Notes: a model not told the origin generated them from the letters alone. Numbered from the stretch's first letter, positions 1 through 8,675 are shown. The stretch is 64,000 nucleotides of DNA from Haliotispira sp965263485 (GCA_965263485.1 CBDHHO010000004.1:1054001-1118000); one strand, 5' to 3'. Numbers and translations: made by a program.

Positions 1-101
1 GGAAACCGAGCAGCTGCGAAATCCCATTCTCCACCATCGCAAACAAACCTTTGCCAGACACAGAAGGCCCGCTTTAAAAGCTTCCAGCACAGCACCATAC
101 C

Positions 102-129
102 TTGACAGCATCTTTTGATCGATTAGAAT
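102..129 (+). promoter_or_regulatory. sigma70-type promoter for the tRNA pair
   Basis: A consensus -35 box TTGACA (102-107) is followed after 16 bp by TAGAAT (124-129). The predicted start near 136 lies about 24 bp before tRNA-Thr, as expected for a tRNA transcription unit. Seen in sequence; activity is inferred. Positions 1-101 hold nothing else I recognise. Confidence 0.6.
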
Positions 130-159
130 GCCGCTCACCTGATTGGTTTTTAGGGGTGT

Positions 160-233
160 GCCGTCTTAGCTCAGTTGGCCAGAGCACGTGACTTGTAATC
201 TCGGGGTCGTCAGTTCGAATCTGACAGACGGCT
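160..233 (+). tRNA. tRNA-Thr (anticodon TGT)
   Basis: The cloverleaf reads directly from the sequence: acceptor stem GCCGTCT (160-166) pairs with AGACGGC (226-232), discriminator T at 233, TTCGAAT T-loop, and anticodon loop CTTGTAA giving UGU (threonine, ACA codons). The anticodon stem has one T-T mismatch. CCA is not encoded. It is probably co-transcribed with the tRNA-Tyr 34 bp downstream. Confidence 0.93.
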
Positions 234-267
234 TTGCCTGCAAACCATTCCCGAAAATCATTCTCAG

Positions 268-348
268 GGGGAGATTCCCGAGCGGTCAAAGGGGGCAGAC
301 TGTAAATCTGCTGCGCGAGCTTCGGCGGTTCGAATCCGCCTCTCCCCA
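268..348 (+). tRNA. tRNA-Tyr (anticodon GTA)
   Basis: Acceptor stem GGGGAGA pairs with TCTCCCC (341-347), discriminator A at 348. The anticodon loop CTGTAAA gives GUA (tyrosine). A long variable arm, as usual for bacterial tRNA-Tyr, explains the 81-nt length. CCA is not encoded. A 14-bp piece of the repeat-family end starts 2 bp after the tRNA, and an AT-rich gene block begins immediately beyond it. Confidence 0.92.
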
Positions 349-350
349 TA

Positions 351-364
351 TTTTAGAGGTGCCC
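351..364. repeat. Solo right end of the TNNA repeat family
   Basis: TTTTAGAGGTGCCC matches the right terminal repeat of the family described at 61048-61211. No left partner is visible. The last C (364) is also the final base of the dehydrogenase stop codon read on the minus strand, so the gene end and the element end coincide. Confidence 0.75.
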
Positions 365-1401
365 TAAATAATTCTGTAAGGTATATTTTGACTTGAGTTA
401 TATGCCAACAGGCATTCCAAACTTTTCGTTGAATAATGCAGGGCAACATCCATACTGGCTCCTCCAATATGAGGAGTGCATATCACATTTTTCATTGATA
501 ACAAAGGATCATCACAACTTAAAGGTTCATAATCAAAAACATCCAAGGCGGCACCTGCGAGGATACCAGAATCCAGAGCGTGGATAAGTGCAGTCCGATT
601 TATCAATTTCCCTCGACTTGTGTTAATAAGATATGAGCCGGGTTTTATTGTTTCAAAGAACAAATTATTAATCATGCCAATATTTTCAGGAGTTTCTTTA
701 CAATGAAGGGTTATAATATCTGATGTTGCAGCCAACTCTTCACAAGAGACAACCGAAACGGAACCCGGAAGACTATTATCAAGAATATAAGGGTCATAGA
801 CATTGATCTTTACTTTAAAAGAGCTGAGGTGTTGTATAAGAATTTTGCCAACGCCTCCACAACCAATCAGCCCAACTACTTTTCCTGATAATTCTGTCCC
901 TTGAAATTCAAAATAGGGCAATGAAGTCATGGATGGCTCACTCCAAATAACATCTTCCCTTTGTAAATCGGCATCTCTTTTGATTGCATATGGCTCTGAA
1001 GATAAAAATTCTCCTTGCTTGAGTCGCATGTATGCTTCAGGAACCTTCCGCAGTAAAGATAACATCAGAGCTACTGTAAATTCTGAAACAGCATTTGCAT
1101 TGCGATGCGGTGTATTGGTGACAATTATCCCTCTCTTTCGGCAAGCTTCCAAATCAATATTGGCTGGATTATGCCGGACACAAATAACCATTTTTAGTTT
1201 AAGGGCTTTTTGAAGGATTCTTTTGTCTATAGGCGTAGCTTCAATGATTATGACTTCAGGATTATGTCTTGCAATACTTTCCTCTAAAAGAGCCGGTGAT
1301 AAAATACTATTTTTCAATGGTTCAATTTGTATAACCTGACAAAAATTTCTAAATTGTTCCAAAATTTCCGGGACAATTCCTACTCCGACAATAATTTTCA
1401 T
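364..1401 (-). CDS. D-isomer-specific 2-hydroxyacid dehydrogenase (SerA-like)
   Basis: A 345-residue NAD-dependent dehydrogenase of the D-2-hydroxyacid (phosphoglycerate dehydrogenase-like) family. A Rossmann motif GLIGCGGVG sits at residues 177-185, and the family catalytic residues are visible: Arg263 (NTSRGK), Glu292 (DYEPL) and His311 (TPHIGG). It lacks the ACT domain of full-length SerA. The start ATG overlaps the stop of the upstream aldolase gene (ATGA), so the two are translationally coupled. As last gene of a sugar kinase-aldolase cluster it more likely oxidises or reduces a sugar-derived hydroxyacid than makes serine; the substrate is unknown. The stop TAG is formed at a repeat-end junction. 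Confidence 0.85.
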   Translation of the reverse strand: MKIIVGVGIVPEILEQFRNFCQVIQIEPLKNSILSPALLEESIARHNPEVIIIEATPIDKRILQKALKLKMVICVRHNPANIDLEACRKRGIIVTNTPHRNANAVSEFTVALMLSLLRKVPEAYMRLKQGEFLSSEPYAIKRDADLQREDVIWSEPSMTSLPYFEFQGTELSGKVVGLIGCGGVGKILIQHLSSFKVKINVYDPYILDNSLPGSVSVVSCEELAATSDIITLHCKETPENIGMINNLFFETIKPGSYLINTSRGKLINRTALIHALDSGILAGAALDVFDYEPLSCDDPLLSMKNVICTPHIGGASMDVALHYSTKSLECLLAYNSSQNIPYRII

Positions 1402-2057
1402 TGTGCACTCCCAATGCCATAACCTAAATCTTGGAACAGAGAAACCATTTCTGATTGTTCCTGTGCATCTAAAGGTACCGGTGGCGTATTTGTCGAATAT
1501 GCTTTTAAATATAACTCTGCCGCGAACTCGACCTGCTCTGCAATATAATAAGCAATTTCCAGATTTTGGGCCCCTGTCACAACCCCATGATTTGCCAATA
1601 GGGCAGCGTTCCGGTCAGATATCGCAGAAAGGACATTCTGAGCAAGTTGAGTAGAACCACTTAATGCATAATCCGCGCACGCAACAGACCCACCAGTAAC
1701 CATCATAAGATAATAAATTGGAGGCAACTCTTTCCTAAGGCAAGAAAAAGCTGATGCAAAAGTTGAATGAGTATGGACAACAGAATTTATATCCTCCCTT
1801 TTATTTAGTAATATCAAATGCATTGATATTTCACTGGAAGGGTTATAATTCCCTTCAATTTTTTCCCCATTAACATCTACGACAGAGATATCATCAACTT
1901 TGATTGATTGATAATCCTTACCACTTGGTGATATTGCAACTAAATTTTTTTCCGTATTTTTGATACTAATATTGCCGCCTGTTCCTCTCACTAATCTGTC
2001 GTGATACATTTTCTTGCCATATTCTACAATTTTCTCGCGTTCTTCTCGTAGAAGCAT
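1398..2057 (-). CDS. Class II aldolase/adducin family sugar-phosphate aldolase
   Basis: 219 residues, close to the 215 of FucA-type aldolases. Family zinc ligands are visible as His95 and His97 (HTHS) and His157 (ANHGV); the catalytic acid is Glu76 (PSSEIS); a glycine-rich GTGGNIS loop near residue 25 binds phosphate. Start ATG has a good GGAGG 5 bp upstream. It lies downstream of the FGGY kinase, so a phosphorylated ketose or aldonate cleaved after kinase action is the likely substrate. L-fuculose-phosphate or L-ribulose-phosphate type is possible; specificity cannot be read from sequence. Confidence 0.87.
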   Translation of the reverse strand: MLLREEREKIVEYGKKMYHDRLVRGTGGNISIKNTEKNLVAISPSGKDYQSIKVDDISVVDVNGEKIEGNYNPSSEISMHLILLNKREDINSVVHTHSTFASAFSCLRKELPPIYYLMMVTGGSVACADYALSGSTQLAQNVLSAISDRNAALLANHGVVTGAQNLEIAYYIAEQVEFAAELYLKAYSTNTPPVPLDAQEQSEMVSLFQDLGYGIGSAQ

Positions 2058-2081
2058 ATTGCCTCCTTAATTTATTCGGAC

Positions 2082-3617
2082 CTATGACCATTCTGATAAC
2101 AGTTCGGCCCTCTTTTTCCAAAAAGGAGCGAGAGTCCGGGTTAAATCGATATAAAGATCAAAAATCTGATCATATTTTTTAGATCTGTTTTTGTCCGGAA
2201 TATATTCATCATGATCTTCAACAGTACTCTCACCTCTTATCCAAGCCATTTCATCTAAAATCCCAGAACCATGCCCTGCAATTATGGCAGCTCCTTTAGT
2301 CCCAAATTCTGCGCCCTTTGGGGCAACAATTTTGCTCCCTGTTACATCAGCAAGAATTTGGCCCCAAGAAAGATTTTTTGCTCCGCCACCTACAATATTT
2401 ATCTGCTCAATCTCGACTGCAAGCAAATCAATACTATGTTTTACTGACATTGCAGTACCTTCAAAAACAGATCGAACAAGATCCGAAATTGTATTATTTC
2501 CCCGGATCCCCAAAAAGCTGGATGTTGCACTTGGATTCACAAAGGGGGCTCTCTCGCCATTAATAAACGGATGATAGATGATTCCATTAGCACCTATTGA
2601 AGACGAGTGAATCAAGTTTTCCATATTCTTGAATAAGTCGGCGTTTCCTTCTGTCTCGAATAGTCCTGCAAACTCCCTAAGCAGCCAGTCAAAATTAGGG
2701 GTTCCGGTTTCTGAACCAAATACTCTCATCCATTGGTTGGTCTTGGCTCCACAAATTGTTGCTCCTACGTCAAATGGATCAAAGTTCGCTTCATCCATGA
2801 CAACAGTATAAAGCAAAGTTGTCCCCAAGATGATTAGAGATTGACCCGCATGAACTACCCCGGCACCTACAGCATTAGAGACAACATCCAGCAATCCATA
2901 CATTACAGGAGTTCCTTCGCGTAGTCCGGTCTGCTGGGCTGCCGCGGTGGTAACCACACCTAATTGGTCAGTAGCATGACCAATTAGGTGTGGTAAATAC
3001 TTAACGACATCTCTTAACCCAAGCATTGCTGCTTGCTCAGGATCAATCGTTCGCGTTTTTAGATCCATAAAAGGGATTGACGCATCTGTTTCATCCGTGG
3101 CAATAACATCTGTTAATTTATAATTAATCCAATCCTTGGCATTAAAAAAACTCTCAATATTATATTTCTCAAAGCAGCAATTTTCTTTGAGCCACTTCAA
3201 AATTGCTGCAGTAGAGCCCGGCCAAAGCACTGTACCGCTCTTTTTAAAATATTGCTTAAGTGTACCATCAGTCAACCAAGCATGAATGATTTCAGATGCT
3301 CGATTATCATTCCACAAGATTGCCGGTATGTTGCTGTGCCCCTGTTTGTCCACTGTCCATAATCCATCACCTTGACCAGTACAAGCTATTGCGGCAATGT
3401 GAGACGGTACTATTTTAGAGCTGTCCAAGCACTGCCGAATTGTTTTTGTTGTTACATCCCACACCTCGTTCATATCCTGTTCAGCATACAGTGGCTTAGG
3501 ATGTTTCACTGGCACTTTTTGTCGAGTTAGGGAATATTCATTCCCATATTGATTATAAAGAGCAGCTTTTATGACAGAAGTACCGATATCGACACCTAAA
3601 AAATAGAAATCATTCAT
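2082..3617 (-). CDS. FGGY-family carbohydrate kinase
   Basis: 511 residues with the full FGGY architecture: N-terminal GVDIGTSVIK phosphate-1 motif, LIILGTTLLYT central nucleotide-binding strand, HPFINGERAPF, and the C-terminal IVGGGAKN adenosine motif. It would phosphorylate the sugar imported by the adjacent ABC transporter before aldol cleavage by the next gene. The CTGQGDGLW segment recalls L-xylulose or tetritol kinases more than glycerol kinase, but substrate is a guess. The start ATG lies one base after the permease stop (TAGAATG), indicating coupling. A perfect 18-bp-arm inverted repeat is embedded in the coding sequence at 2953-2994. Confidence 0.88.
   Translation of the reverse strand: MNDFYFLGVDIGTSVIKAALYNQYGNEYSLTRQKVPVKHPKPLYAEQDMNEVWDVTTKTIRQCLDSSKIVPSHIAAIACTGQGDGLWTVDKQGHSNIPAILWNDNRASEIIHAWLTDGTLKQYFKKSGTVLWPGSTAAILKWLKENCCFEKYNIESFFNAKDWINYKLTDVIATDETDASIPFMDLKTRTIDPEQAAMLGLRDVVKYLPHLIGHATDQLGVVTTAAAQQTGLREGTPVMYGLLDVVSNAVGAGVVHAGQSLIILGTTLLYTVVMDEANFDPFDVGATICGAKTNQWMRVFGSETGTPNFDWLLREFAGLFETEGNADLFKNMENLIHSSSIGANGIIYHPFINGERAPFVNPSATSSFLGIRGNNTISDLVRSVFEGTAMSVKHSIDLLAVEIEQINIVGGGAKNLSWGQILADVTGSKIVAPKGAEFGTKGAAIIAGHGSGILDEMAWIRGESTVEDHDEYIPDKNRSKKYDQIFDLYIDLTRTLAPFWKKRAELLSEWS
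2953..2994. repeat. 18-bp-arm perfect inverted repeat inside the kinase gene
   Basis: ACCACACCTAATTGGTCA (2953-2970), a 6-nt spacer, then its exact reverse complement (2977-2994). It encodes part of the stretch PHLIGHATDQLGVV. Its sequence is unrelated to the mobile repeat family. Transcribed, it would form a strong hairpin in the middle of the mRNA. Confidence 0.9.
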
Positions 3618-3618
3618 T

Positions 3619-4572
3619 CTATAACGAACTCCAACGCCGAAAACGGATATTTACTGCAGAGACTAAAAGTATAAATAAAATGATTAATCCCCTGAAAAAA
3701 TCTAACCAATAGAACTCCAATCCAAGTATTGTTAATCCATTTGTAATCATTGCAAGGAATAATACTCCTAATAATGTTCCCAATATATTGGGGCGTGGGT
3801 TTCTAGTAAATATTGTTCCCAAAAATGCTGCACCAATGGAATCCCAGAGAAACGATTGACCAACCAACGGTTGTCCAGATTGAACTTGTGACGCAACCAG
3901 CAAGGCGGAAAAAGACATCAATACTCCCGAGATTGTATAAACAGCTGTATAAAATAAACGGACAGGAACGCCTGCATTAATCGCACCTTCAATGCTAGAG
4001 CCGACCGCATATAAACGCCTGCCAAAAATAGACAAATTTAGCACAATAAATAACAATACAGCCAAAACAGAGAGTAGTATGACTGGAATCGGAACCCCCA
4101 CCCATGCTCCTCGAAAAATATGGGAAAGGCCGCTGGAATCTCCATACAGATAAATAGGGAGTCCTCCTTGGGTTAATATTCGCTCAATACTATTTCCAAT
4201 AAACATAATAGAAAGTGTTGCAATAAAAGGATTAATATTAAATTTGCCAATAAGTATTCCATTGATGAAACCAATTATCGCACCACCGGCTAGAAGGACG
4301 ATAACACCTATCCATAAAGAGAACCCTCGACTGATCATCATCGATAAAATAATCCCTAATAGACCAATAACTGACCCCGAGCTTAAATCAATACCTTTAA
4401 CAATGAGCGATAACATCACACCAAACGCAATGGGAGCAAGGATTGTTGCCCTCATCATAATAGTAATTAAATTATTCCAAGTAAAAAAACCACTCCCCAA
4501 TATCCCAAATAACAAAAATACCAATACAAAAAATAAAATAATAAATATATTCATATGGATTTTATTCAACAT
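3619..4572 (-). CDS. Sugar ABC transporter permease (RbsC/BPD_transp_2 family)
   Basis: 317 residues, almost entirely hydrophobic with about eight to ten predicted membrane spans, length typical of RbsC-type permeases. The family signature is the GSVIGLLGIILSMMISRG segment and the central AVGSSIEGAINAGVPV loop that contacts the ATPase. It forms the channel with the second permease at 4629-5579. It is strongly AT-rich compared with genes beyond 10 kb. A weak ribosome site (GAGCT) precedes the ATG at 4572. Confidence 0.88.
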   Translation of the reverse strand: MLNKIHMNIFIILFFVLVFLLFGILGSGFFTWNNLITIMMRATILAPIAFGVMLSLIVKGIDLSSGSVIGLLGIILSMMISRGFSLWIGVIVLLAGGAIIGFINGILIGKFNINPFIATLSIMFIGNSIERILTQGGLPIYLYGDSSGLSHIFRGAWVGVPIPVILLSVLAVLLFIVLNLSIFGRRLYAVGSSIEGAINAGVPVRLFYTAVYTISGVLMSFSALLVASQVQSGQPLVGQSFLWDSIGAAFLGTIFTRNPRPNILGTLLGVLFLAMITNGLTILGLEFYWLDFFRGLIILFILLVSAVNIRFRRWSSL

Positions 4573-4628
4573 AATAGCTCGCTTAAGACAAAGATGTATA
4601 CGTATGTTTTTATTATGTATATAACAGC

Positions 4629-5579
4629 CTACTCTAATCGAATAAGCTTACCGTGATTTATAGAATTACCCATTATAACAATAATCACAAAGAGCCCCTC
4701 TATAAACTTGATCCAATATGAAGAAATGCCCATAAGTCCCATTCCATTAGCTAAGAATGCGACAAGAATAGCACCTGCCAGTGTACCACTTATATTAATA
4801 ACGCTCTTTTTTGATAAAGACATGCCAATAAATACAGCTAGAATTATCTCAATTTGGTTGATATAAGCTGATTGTGGCGGGTATCCAGACAATTGGGAAG
4901 TGTATAATATTGCACTAATCCAAGAAAAAATCCCCATCATACCAAACGAAATAATCTTATATATTTCTACGTTAATACCAGATTTCCGACAAGCATTTTC
5001 ATTTCCCCCAACCGCATAAAAATATTTTCCTATAGTAGTATTTTTTGTTAAAAAAACCATACCTCCCCAAGATATAAGCATAATCCAGATGCTTACAGGG
5101 ATACCAACAAGTTTAGAGAAACGGATCATTGAGAAAAAAAAAGATTCAGTAGAGTAATAATTACCTTTACTTATAGCTCTTTCTATTCCTAAATAAACCA
5201 GCATTGTAGCAATAGTTGTTAACCATGGATGAATTTTAAACTTTACTATCAATACAGAATTGATTAATTCTAAAACTATAGAAAGCAATAATGTGCAGAC
5301 TAATACTAATAACAAAGGATATCCCTGATTAATTAAAGAAATTCCGCTTACAGCTGCTATTCCAATCACCCCGACAAATGAGAGATCAAATCCCCCAGCT
5401 AACATAATTACAGTAAGACCAAATCCTGGGACAGCTATAAATGTTACTACTTCAAGTATATTAATCATATTACTTAAAGACAAAAAATTATACGATCTAA
5501 TACTAAATAAAAAGAAAAGGATTGCTAAAATAGCGATAGGAATATATCGAATTAACAGAAGTTTGCCATTATTAATCAT
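4629..5579 (-). CDS. Sugar ABC transporter permease (RbsC/BPD_transp_2 family)
   Basis: 316 residues; second RbsC-type permease of the same transporter, with the AVGGNENACRKSGINVEIYK loop matching the family's ATPase-contact region and many hydrophobic spans. The reading frame is open back to 5669, but that extension overlaps the ATPase gene. The ATG at 5579 has GAGGT five bases upstream and is the better start, leaving a 7-bp gap to the ATPase stop. Two different permeases imply a heterodimeric channel. Confidence 0.87.
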   Translation of the reverse strand: MINNGKLLLIRYIPIAILAILFFLFSIRSYNFLSLSNMINILEVVTFIAVPGFGLTVIMLAGGFDLSFVGVIGIAAVSGISLINQGYPLLLVLVCTLLLSIVLELINSVLIVKFKIHPWLTTIATMLVYLGIERAISKGNYYSTESFFFSMIRFSKLVGIPVSIWIMLISWGGMVFLTKNTTIGKYFYAVGGNENACRKSGINVEIYKIISFGMMGIFSWISAILYTSQLSGYPPQSAYINQIEIILAVFIGMSLSKKSVINISGTLAGAILVAFLANGMGLMGISSYWIKFIEGLFVIIVIMGNSINHGKLIRLE

Positions 5580-5586
5580 AATTACC

Positions 5587-7092
5587 TCACTCTGAATAAC
5601 TAATAGCATATTGAAGCATATTATGTTCACTAAACTCATGAGACCCAAATTCTTTGACAACACAACCATCTCTCATGACTAAAACTCTATTGCATAAGGT
5701 CGCAATCTCTTCATATTCAGGAGAAACTAGTATAATTGCCATCCCGCTTTCTGTAAGTCGCATCAATATCGAATACACTTCACCTTTGGCCTTTACATCT
5801 ATTCCACTGCTTGGATAATCGAGTAGTAAAATTCGGGGCTCAGAAACGATCCAACGCCCCAAGACTACTTTCTGCTGATTTCCTCCGCTCAATGAAGAAC
5901 TCGGTGTTTGCGTGTGAGGAGTCTTAATGGATAAATCTGCGATTAGCTTTACGGCAACCTCATTTTCACTCCGTTTGTTTATCAGGCCCAGCGATGAAAA
6001 TCTAGGCAGGGAAGGCATCGAGATATTTTCCCTGACATTAAAATCAATAATCAATCCCTCGCCTTTTCTATCCCTGGGGACATAGCCTAATCTATAACGA
6101 ATAGCATCCCTTGTGTTTTTTATCCGTTTTTTTTGCCCTTCTAATTCGATCCAACCATCCTTATATTTCTCTTGACCAAATAAAACTTGTGCAATCTTCT
6201 CTTTCCCTGAATTTTCACCACCATATATTCCGAGAATTTCGCCAGGTCTCAGTTCGAAAGACAGATCTTTGAAAAAGGGACTTCCTAATTTATGGACTTT
6301 CAACACAGGATTTATATTTTGTGCAACAAAATAATCGCGCTTCGATGGCGCTTCCCTGGAAACTTCACCGACCATCAACTGGATTACGGTACGTTCATCA
6401 GTCTCCTTGATGTCAAAATCTCCCACCTTAGTACCATCTCGGAATATTGTAATAGAGTCTGCAATATCGAATATTTCTTCAAAGCGATGGCTGACATAGA
6501 TGATGGAAACCCCTTGTGCCTTTAAGACTCTGATGGTTTCGAAAAGCCCTTTAATTTCCCTAGCAGAAAGTGCTGCTGTTGGTTCATCAAATATCATAAT
6601 TCTAGGTGTTCCAATAAGTTTTTTGGCTATCTGGACCAACTGTTGTTGCGATACATCAAGGTCTCGAATGAATGCATGGAGATCAATCTGAACACATAAT
6701 TGATTCTCAAGAATATCGCGAGCCATTTGTTCAGATTTTCTTTTGTCGATAATCAATCCTCCCCACTTCTTACATTCATTATTTAACATAATAGATTCGC
6801 TGACAGTGAAGTAAGGAACCATGTCATTTGTTTGATAAATAGCCCTTATTCCGTGATCATACATTTTCTGAGGGTTAATCTGGGTAATTTCTCGTCCATT
6901 TAAAATAAGATTTCCTTCATCATGATTATAAATTCCAGTAATAATTTTAATAAATGTTGACTTTCCTGCCCCATTTTTTCCAACTAACGCACGGATTTCT
7001 CCTTTCTTAAGCGTAAAATCAATATTATCTAAGGCTTGGACTCCTGGAAAAACTTTGGATATATTATTGATTGTTAATATATTTTCTTCCAT
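5587..7092 (-). CDS. Sugar ABC transporter ATPase with tandem nucleotide-binding domains (RbsA/MglA type)
   Basis: 501 residues with two ABC domains, the standard sugar-importer arrangement. Domain 1 has Walker A GKNGAGKST near residue 37 and Walker B IMIFDEPTAAL. Domain 2 has a degenerate Walker A (GGENSGKEK), a canonical LSGGNQQKV signature and Walker B ILLLDYPSSGID, with Tyr in place of the usual catalytic Glu. Asymmetric sites like this are common in the MglA/RbsA family. It energises the two permeases downstream. A 164-bp mobile element lies between it and the binding-protein gene upstream. Confidence 0.92.
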   Translation of the reverse strand: MEENILTINNISKVFPGVQALDNIDFTLKKGEIRALVGKNGAGKSTFIKIITGIYNHDEGNLILNGREITQINPQKMYDHGIRAIYQTNDMVPYFTVSESIMLNNECKKWGGLIIDKRKSEQMARDILENQLCVQIDLHAFIRDLDVSQQQLVQIAKKLIGTPRIMIFDEPTAALSAREIKGLFETIRVLKAQGVSIIYVSHRFEEIFDIADSITIFRDGTKVGDFDIKETDERTVIQLMVGEVSREAPSKRDYFVAQNINPVLKVHKLGSPFFKDLSFELRPGEILGIYGGENSGKEKIAQVLFGQEKYKDGWIELEGQKKRIKNTRDAIRYRLGYVPRDRKGEGLIIDFNVRENISMPSLPRFSSLGLINKRSENEVAVKLIADLSIKTPHTQTPSSSLSGGNQQKVVLGRWIVSEPRILLLDYPSSGIDVKAKGEVYSILMRLTESGMAIILVSPEYEEIATLCNRVLVMRDGCVVKEFGSHEFSEHNMLQYAISYSE

Positions 7093-7124
7093 AAAAAACC
7101 CCTAAATGCTTGTAAATTTCTATA

Positions 7125-7288
7125 GAGGACCTCTAAAAATTCGCTTTTGATGCTGAATCAGCGAGATTTTGCCGATAGCGAGGAAGTGAAGCTGAAGCAT
7201 ACTTTGTTGTATGGTAAGGCTTTGCTGACGAAGCTATTCGGCAACAAGATTGCGATTCAGCGCGGAATTGGAATTTTTAGAGGTGCCC
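7125..7288 (+). mobile_element. TNNA repeat element, 164 bp, target duplication TATA
   Basis: Terminal inverted repeats (GAGGACCTCTAAAAATTC left, its near complement right) bound 164 bp. Perfect TATA direct repeats flank it (7121-7124 and 7289-7292). The interior holds complementary GCTGAATC/GATTCAGC blocks and a central CATAC-loop-GTATG hairpin, so one strand folds on itself end to end. It sits inside the sugar-uptake operon between the binding-protein and ATPase genes. Confidence 0.92.
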
Positions 7289-7326
7289 TATATAAACCTA
7301 CAAGCATTTATAATCCTTACAAGCTG

Positions 7327-8286
7327 TTATTTTTTGTACTGATGAAGGGTTTCCAATACCTTTTGTACATTATCACGAGTAACTAAGACATGATCCACAT
7401 AAACATTCCGTGGAACTGTCTCTCCGTTCAAGATTTTAAAGGCTACTTCTGCTGCTCTCTGGCCTATCAAATAAGGCTGTTGAGCAACGGTTGCTCCATA
7501 AGCTGAATTGGGATCTTGAAGCATCTTCATTGCTGTGGGGTCTCCGTCAAAACCATAACATTTTGCCTGAATGCCGGGATCATTCATGTCCGCAATAGCT
7601 TGTGCAGCACCGATCATGGGCATATCAAAAACTGTCCAAAACGCGTCAATTTCCGGGTTTGCCCGCAGCATATCTTGTGTCTTCTCATATGCATCAGGAA
7701 CTGTCCCCGGAATTTTCCAAGGTTGTTCAGCGACAACATGAACATCGGAATATTTCGCCAATACCGAATCAAAGACTTTCTTGCGGAGATCCGCTACAGG
7801 AATGCCTGGAGTAAAGAAAACCCCAACCTCCCCACGTTTCCCCATATCTTCAACCATGTATTCAACTAGTTCAGCCATGGCAACTTCATTGTTTGTGGAA
7901 ACATTACTGAGTGTGTAGGGGTTATCGAAATCAGCCGTGACAACAGGGATTCCAGCATCTCTCGCCTCTTTTAGGGCCGGAGTGAGACTGGGGGCGTCAC
8001 CGAGAATAACAATCAGTGCATCTACTTTGTTTGAAATTAATGTTTTCACGTCGCTTAATTGCTTCTCAACCCTGCGTTCACCATCAAAGGACAGTACCCT
8101 CCCCCCCATCTCTTTTACTTTATCAATAGTTCCATTATAAGCGTTGATATCCCAATTGTGCTCTACCCCAATAGCAGAAATTCCAACAACAGGTTGATTA
8201 TGGGCCTGCCCTCGCGCCACAAGAATATTATTTATGACAACAAAAAGAAATACAACACCTATAAGCATCTTCAGCACATTTCTCAT
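7327..8286 (-). CDS. Periplasmic sugar-binding protein (RbsB-like)
   Basis: 319 residues with an N-terminal signal peptide (MRNVLKMLIGVVFLFVV, cleavage likely after ARGQA). The periplasmic binding protein 1 fold is indicated by GGRVLSFDGERRVEKQLSDV, LIVILGD, VVTADFDNP and the hinge YGFDGDPTAMKML. It captures the sugar and hands it to the two permeases. The frame is open to 8304, but the ATG at 8286 has AAGGAGAG seven bases upstream; the earlier ATG overlaps that ribosome site. Promoter-like boxes lie 37-65 bp upstream. Confidence 0.9.
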   Translation of the reverse strand: MRNVLKMLIGVVFLFVVINNILVARGQAHNQPVVGISAIGVEHNWDINAYNGTIDKVKEMGGRVLSFDGERRVEKQLSDVKTLISNKVDALIVILGDAPSLTPALKEARDAGIPVVTADFDNPYTLSNVSTNNEVAMAELVEYMVEDMGKRGEVGVFFTPGIPVADLRKKVFDSVLAKYSDVHVVAEQPWKIPGTVPDAYEKTQDMLRANPEIDAFWTVFDMPMIGAAQAIADMNDPGIQAKCYGFDGDPTAMKMLQDPNSAYGATVAQQPYLIGQRAAEVAFKILNGETVPRNVYVDHVLVTRDNVQKVLETLHQYKK

Positions 8287-8322
8287 AATAAGTCTCTCCT
8301 TCATTGCTGACTGTTTATGACT

Positions 8323-8351
8323 ACTTTATCACATAGATTGTGGATTGTCAA
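8323..8351 (-). promoter_or_regulatory. sigma70-type promoter of the sugar-uptake operon
   Basis: On the minus strand TTGACA (8346-8351) and TAAAGT (8323-8328) are separated by exactly 17 bp. The predicted start near 8316 is about 30 nt before the binding-protein ATG. A long AT-rich tract upstream could act as an UP element. Likely controlled by the neighbouring DeoR-type repressor; that is inference. Confidence 0.62.
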
Positions 8352-8358
8352 CAAATAT

Positions 8359-8374
8359 TTTAAATATATTTAAA
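8359..8374. promoter_or_regulatory. 16-bp perfect palindrome upstream of the promoter (candidate operator)
   Basis: TTTAAATATATTTAAA is its own reverse complement and lies immediately upstream of the -35 box of the sugar operon. It could be an operator for the adjacent DeoR-family regulator or simply part of an AT-rich UP element; low complexity makes the call weak. Confidence 0.35.
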
Positions 8375-8425
8375 TCTTTTTATTATATAAATATAGATCA
8401 ATATTATGGTTGTTTTGTTTATAAA

Positions 8426-8675
8426 GGGAACCTCTAAAAAAGGGAACCTCTAAAAATTCCAGTTTCGCGCTGAGCGGCGATCTTGTTCCCGAATCGCTTC
8501 GTCAGCAAAGCCTTTCTATACAACAAAGTATGTTTCGGATTCACTTTCTCTCGCTCGGCAAAATCTCATCCGCTCAGCATCAAAAGCGAGTTTTTAGAGG
8601 TTCCCAAAGTATTTTTCGGTCTCGCTTCCACGCTCCCAAAATAGGTTTGTAAGAAAAGCGGATTTTTAGAGGTCC
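8426..8675. repeat. Composite of two TNNA repeat elements
   Basis: A left end at 8426, a second complete inverted copy of the 164-bp type at 8442-8605, then the right half of the other 164-bp subtype ending GATTTTTAGAGGTCCC at 8675. The arrangement fits one element inserted into, or recombined with, another. Its outer edge supplies the last base of the DeoR gene stop codon. Confidence 0.78.

Noticed and set aside
364..1401. Naming the dehydrogenase serA
   Set aside because: It lacks the ACT domain and sits in a sugar operon; serine synthesis is not supported.
7121..7292. TA-targeting (IS630/Tc1-type) MITE
   Set aside because: The duplications TGAA, TCAA and TAGA at other copies show four duplicated bases, not TA alone.
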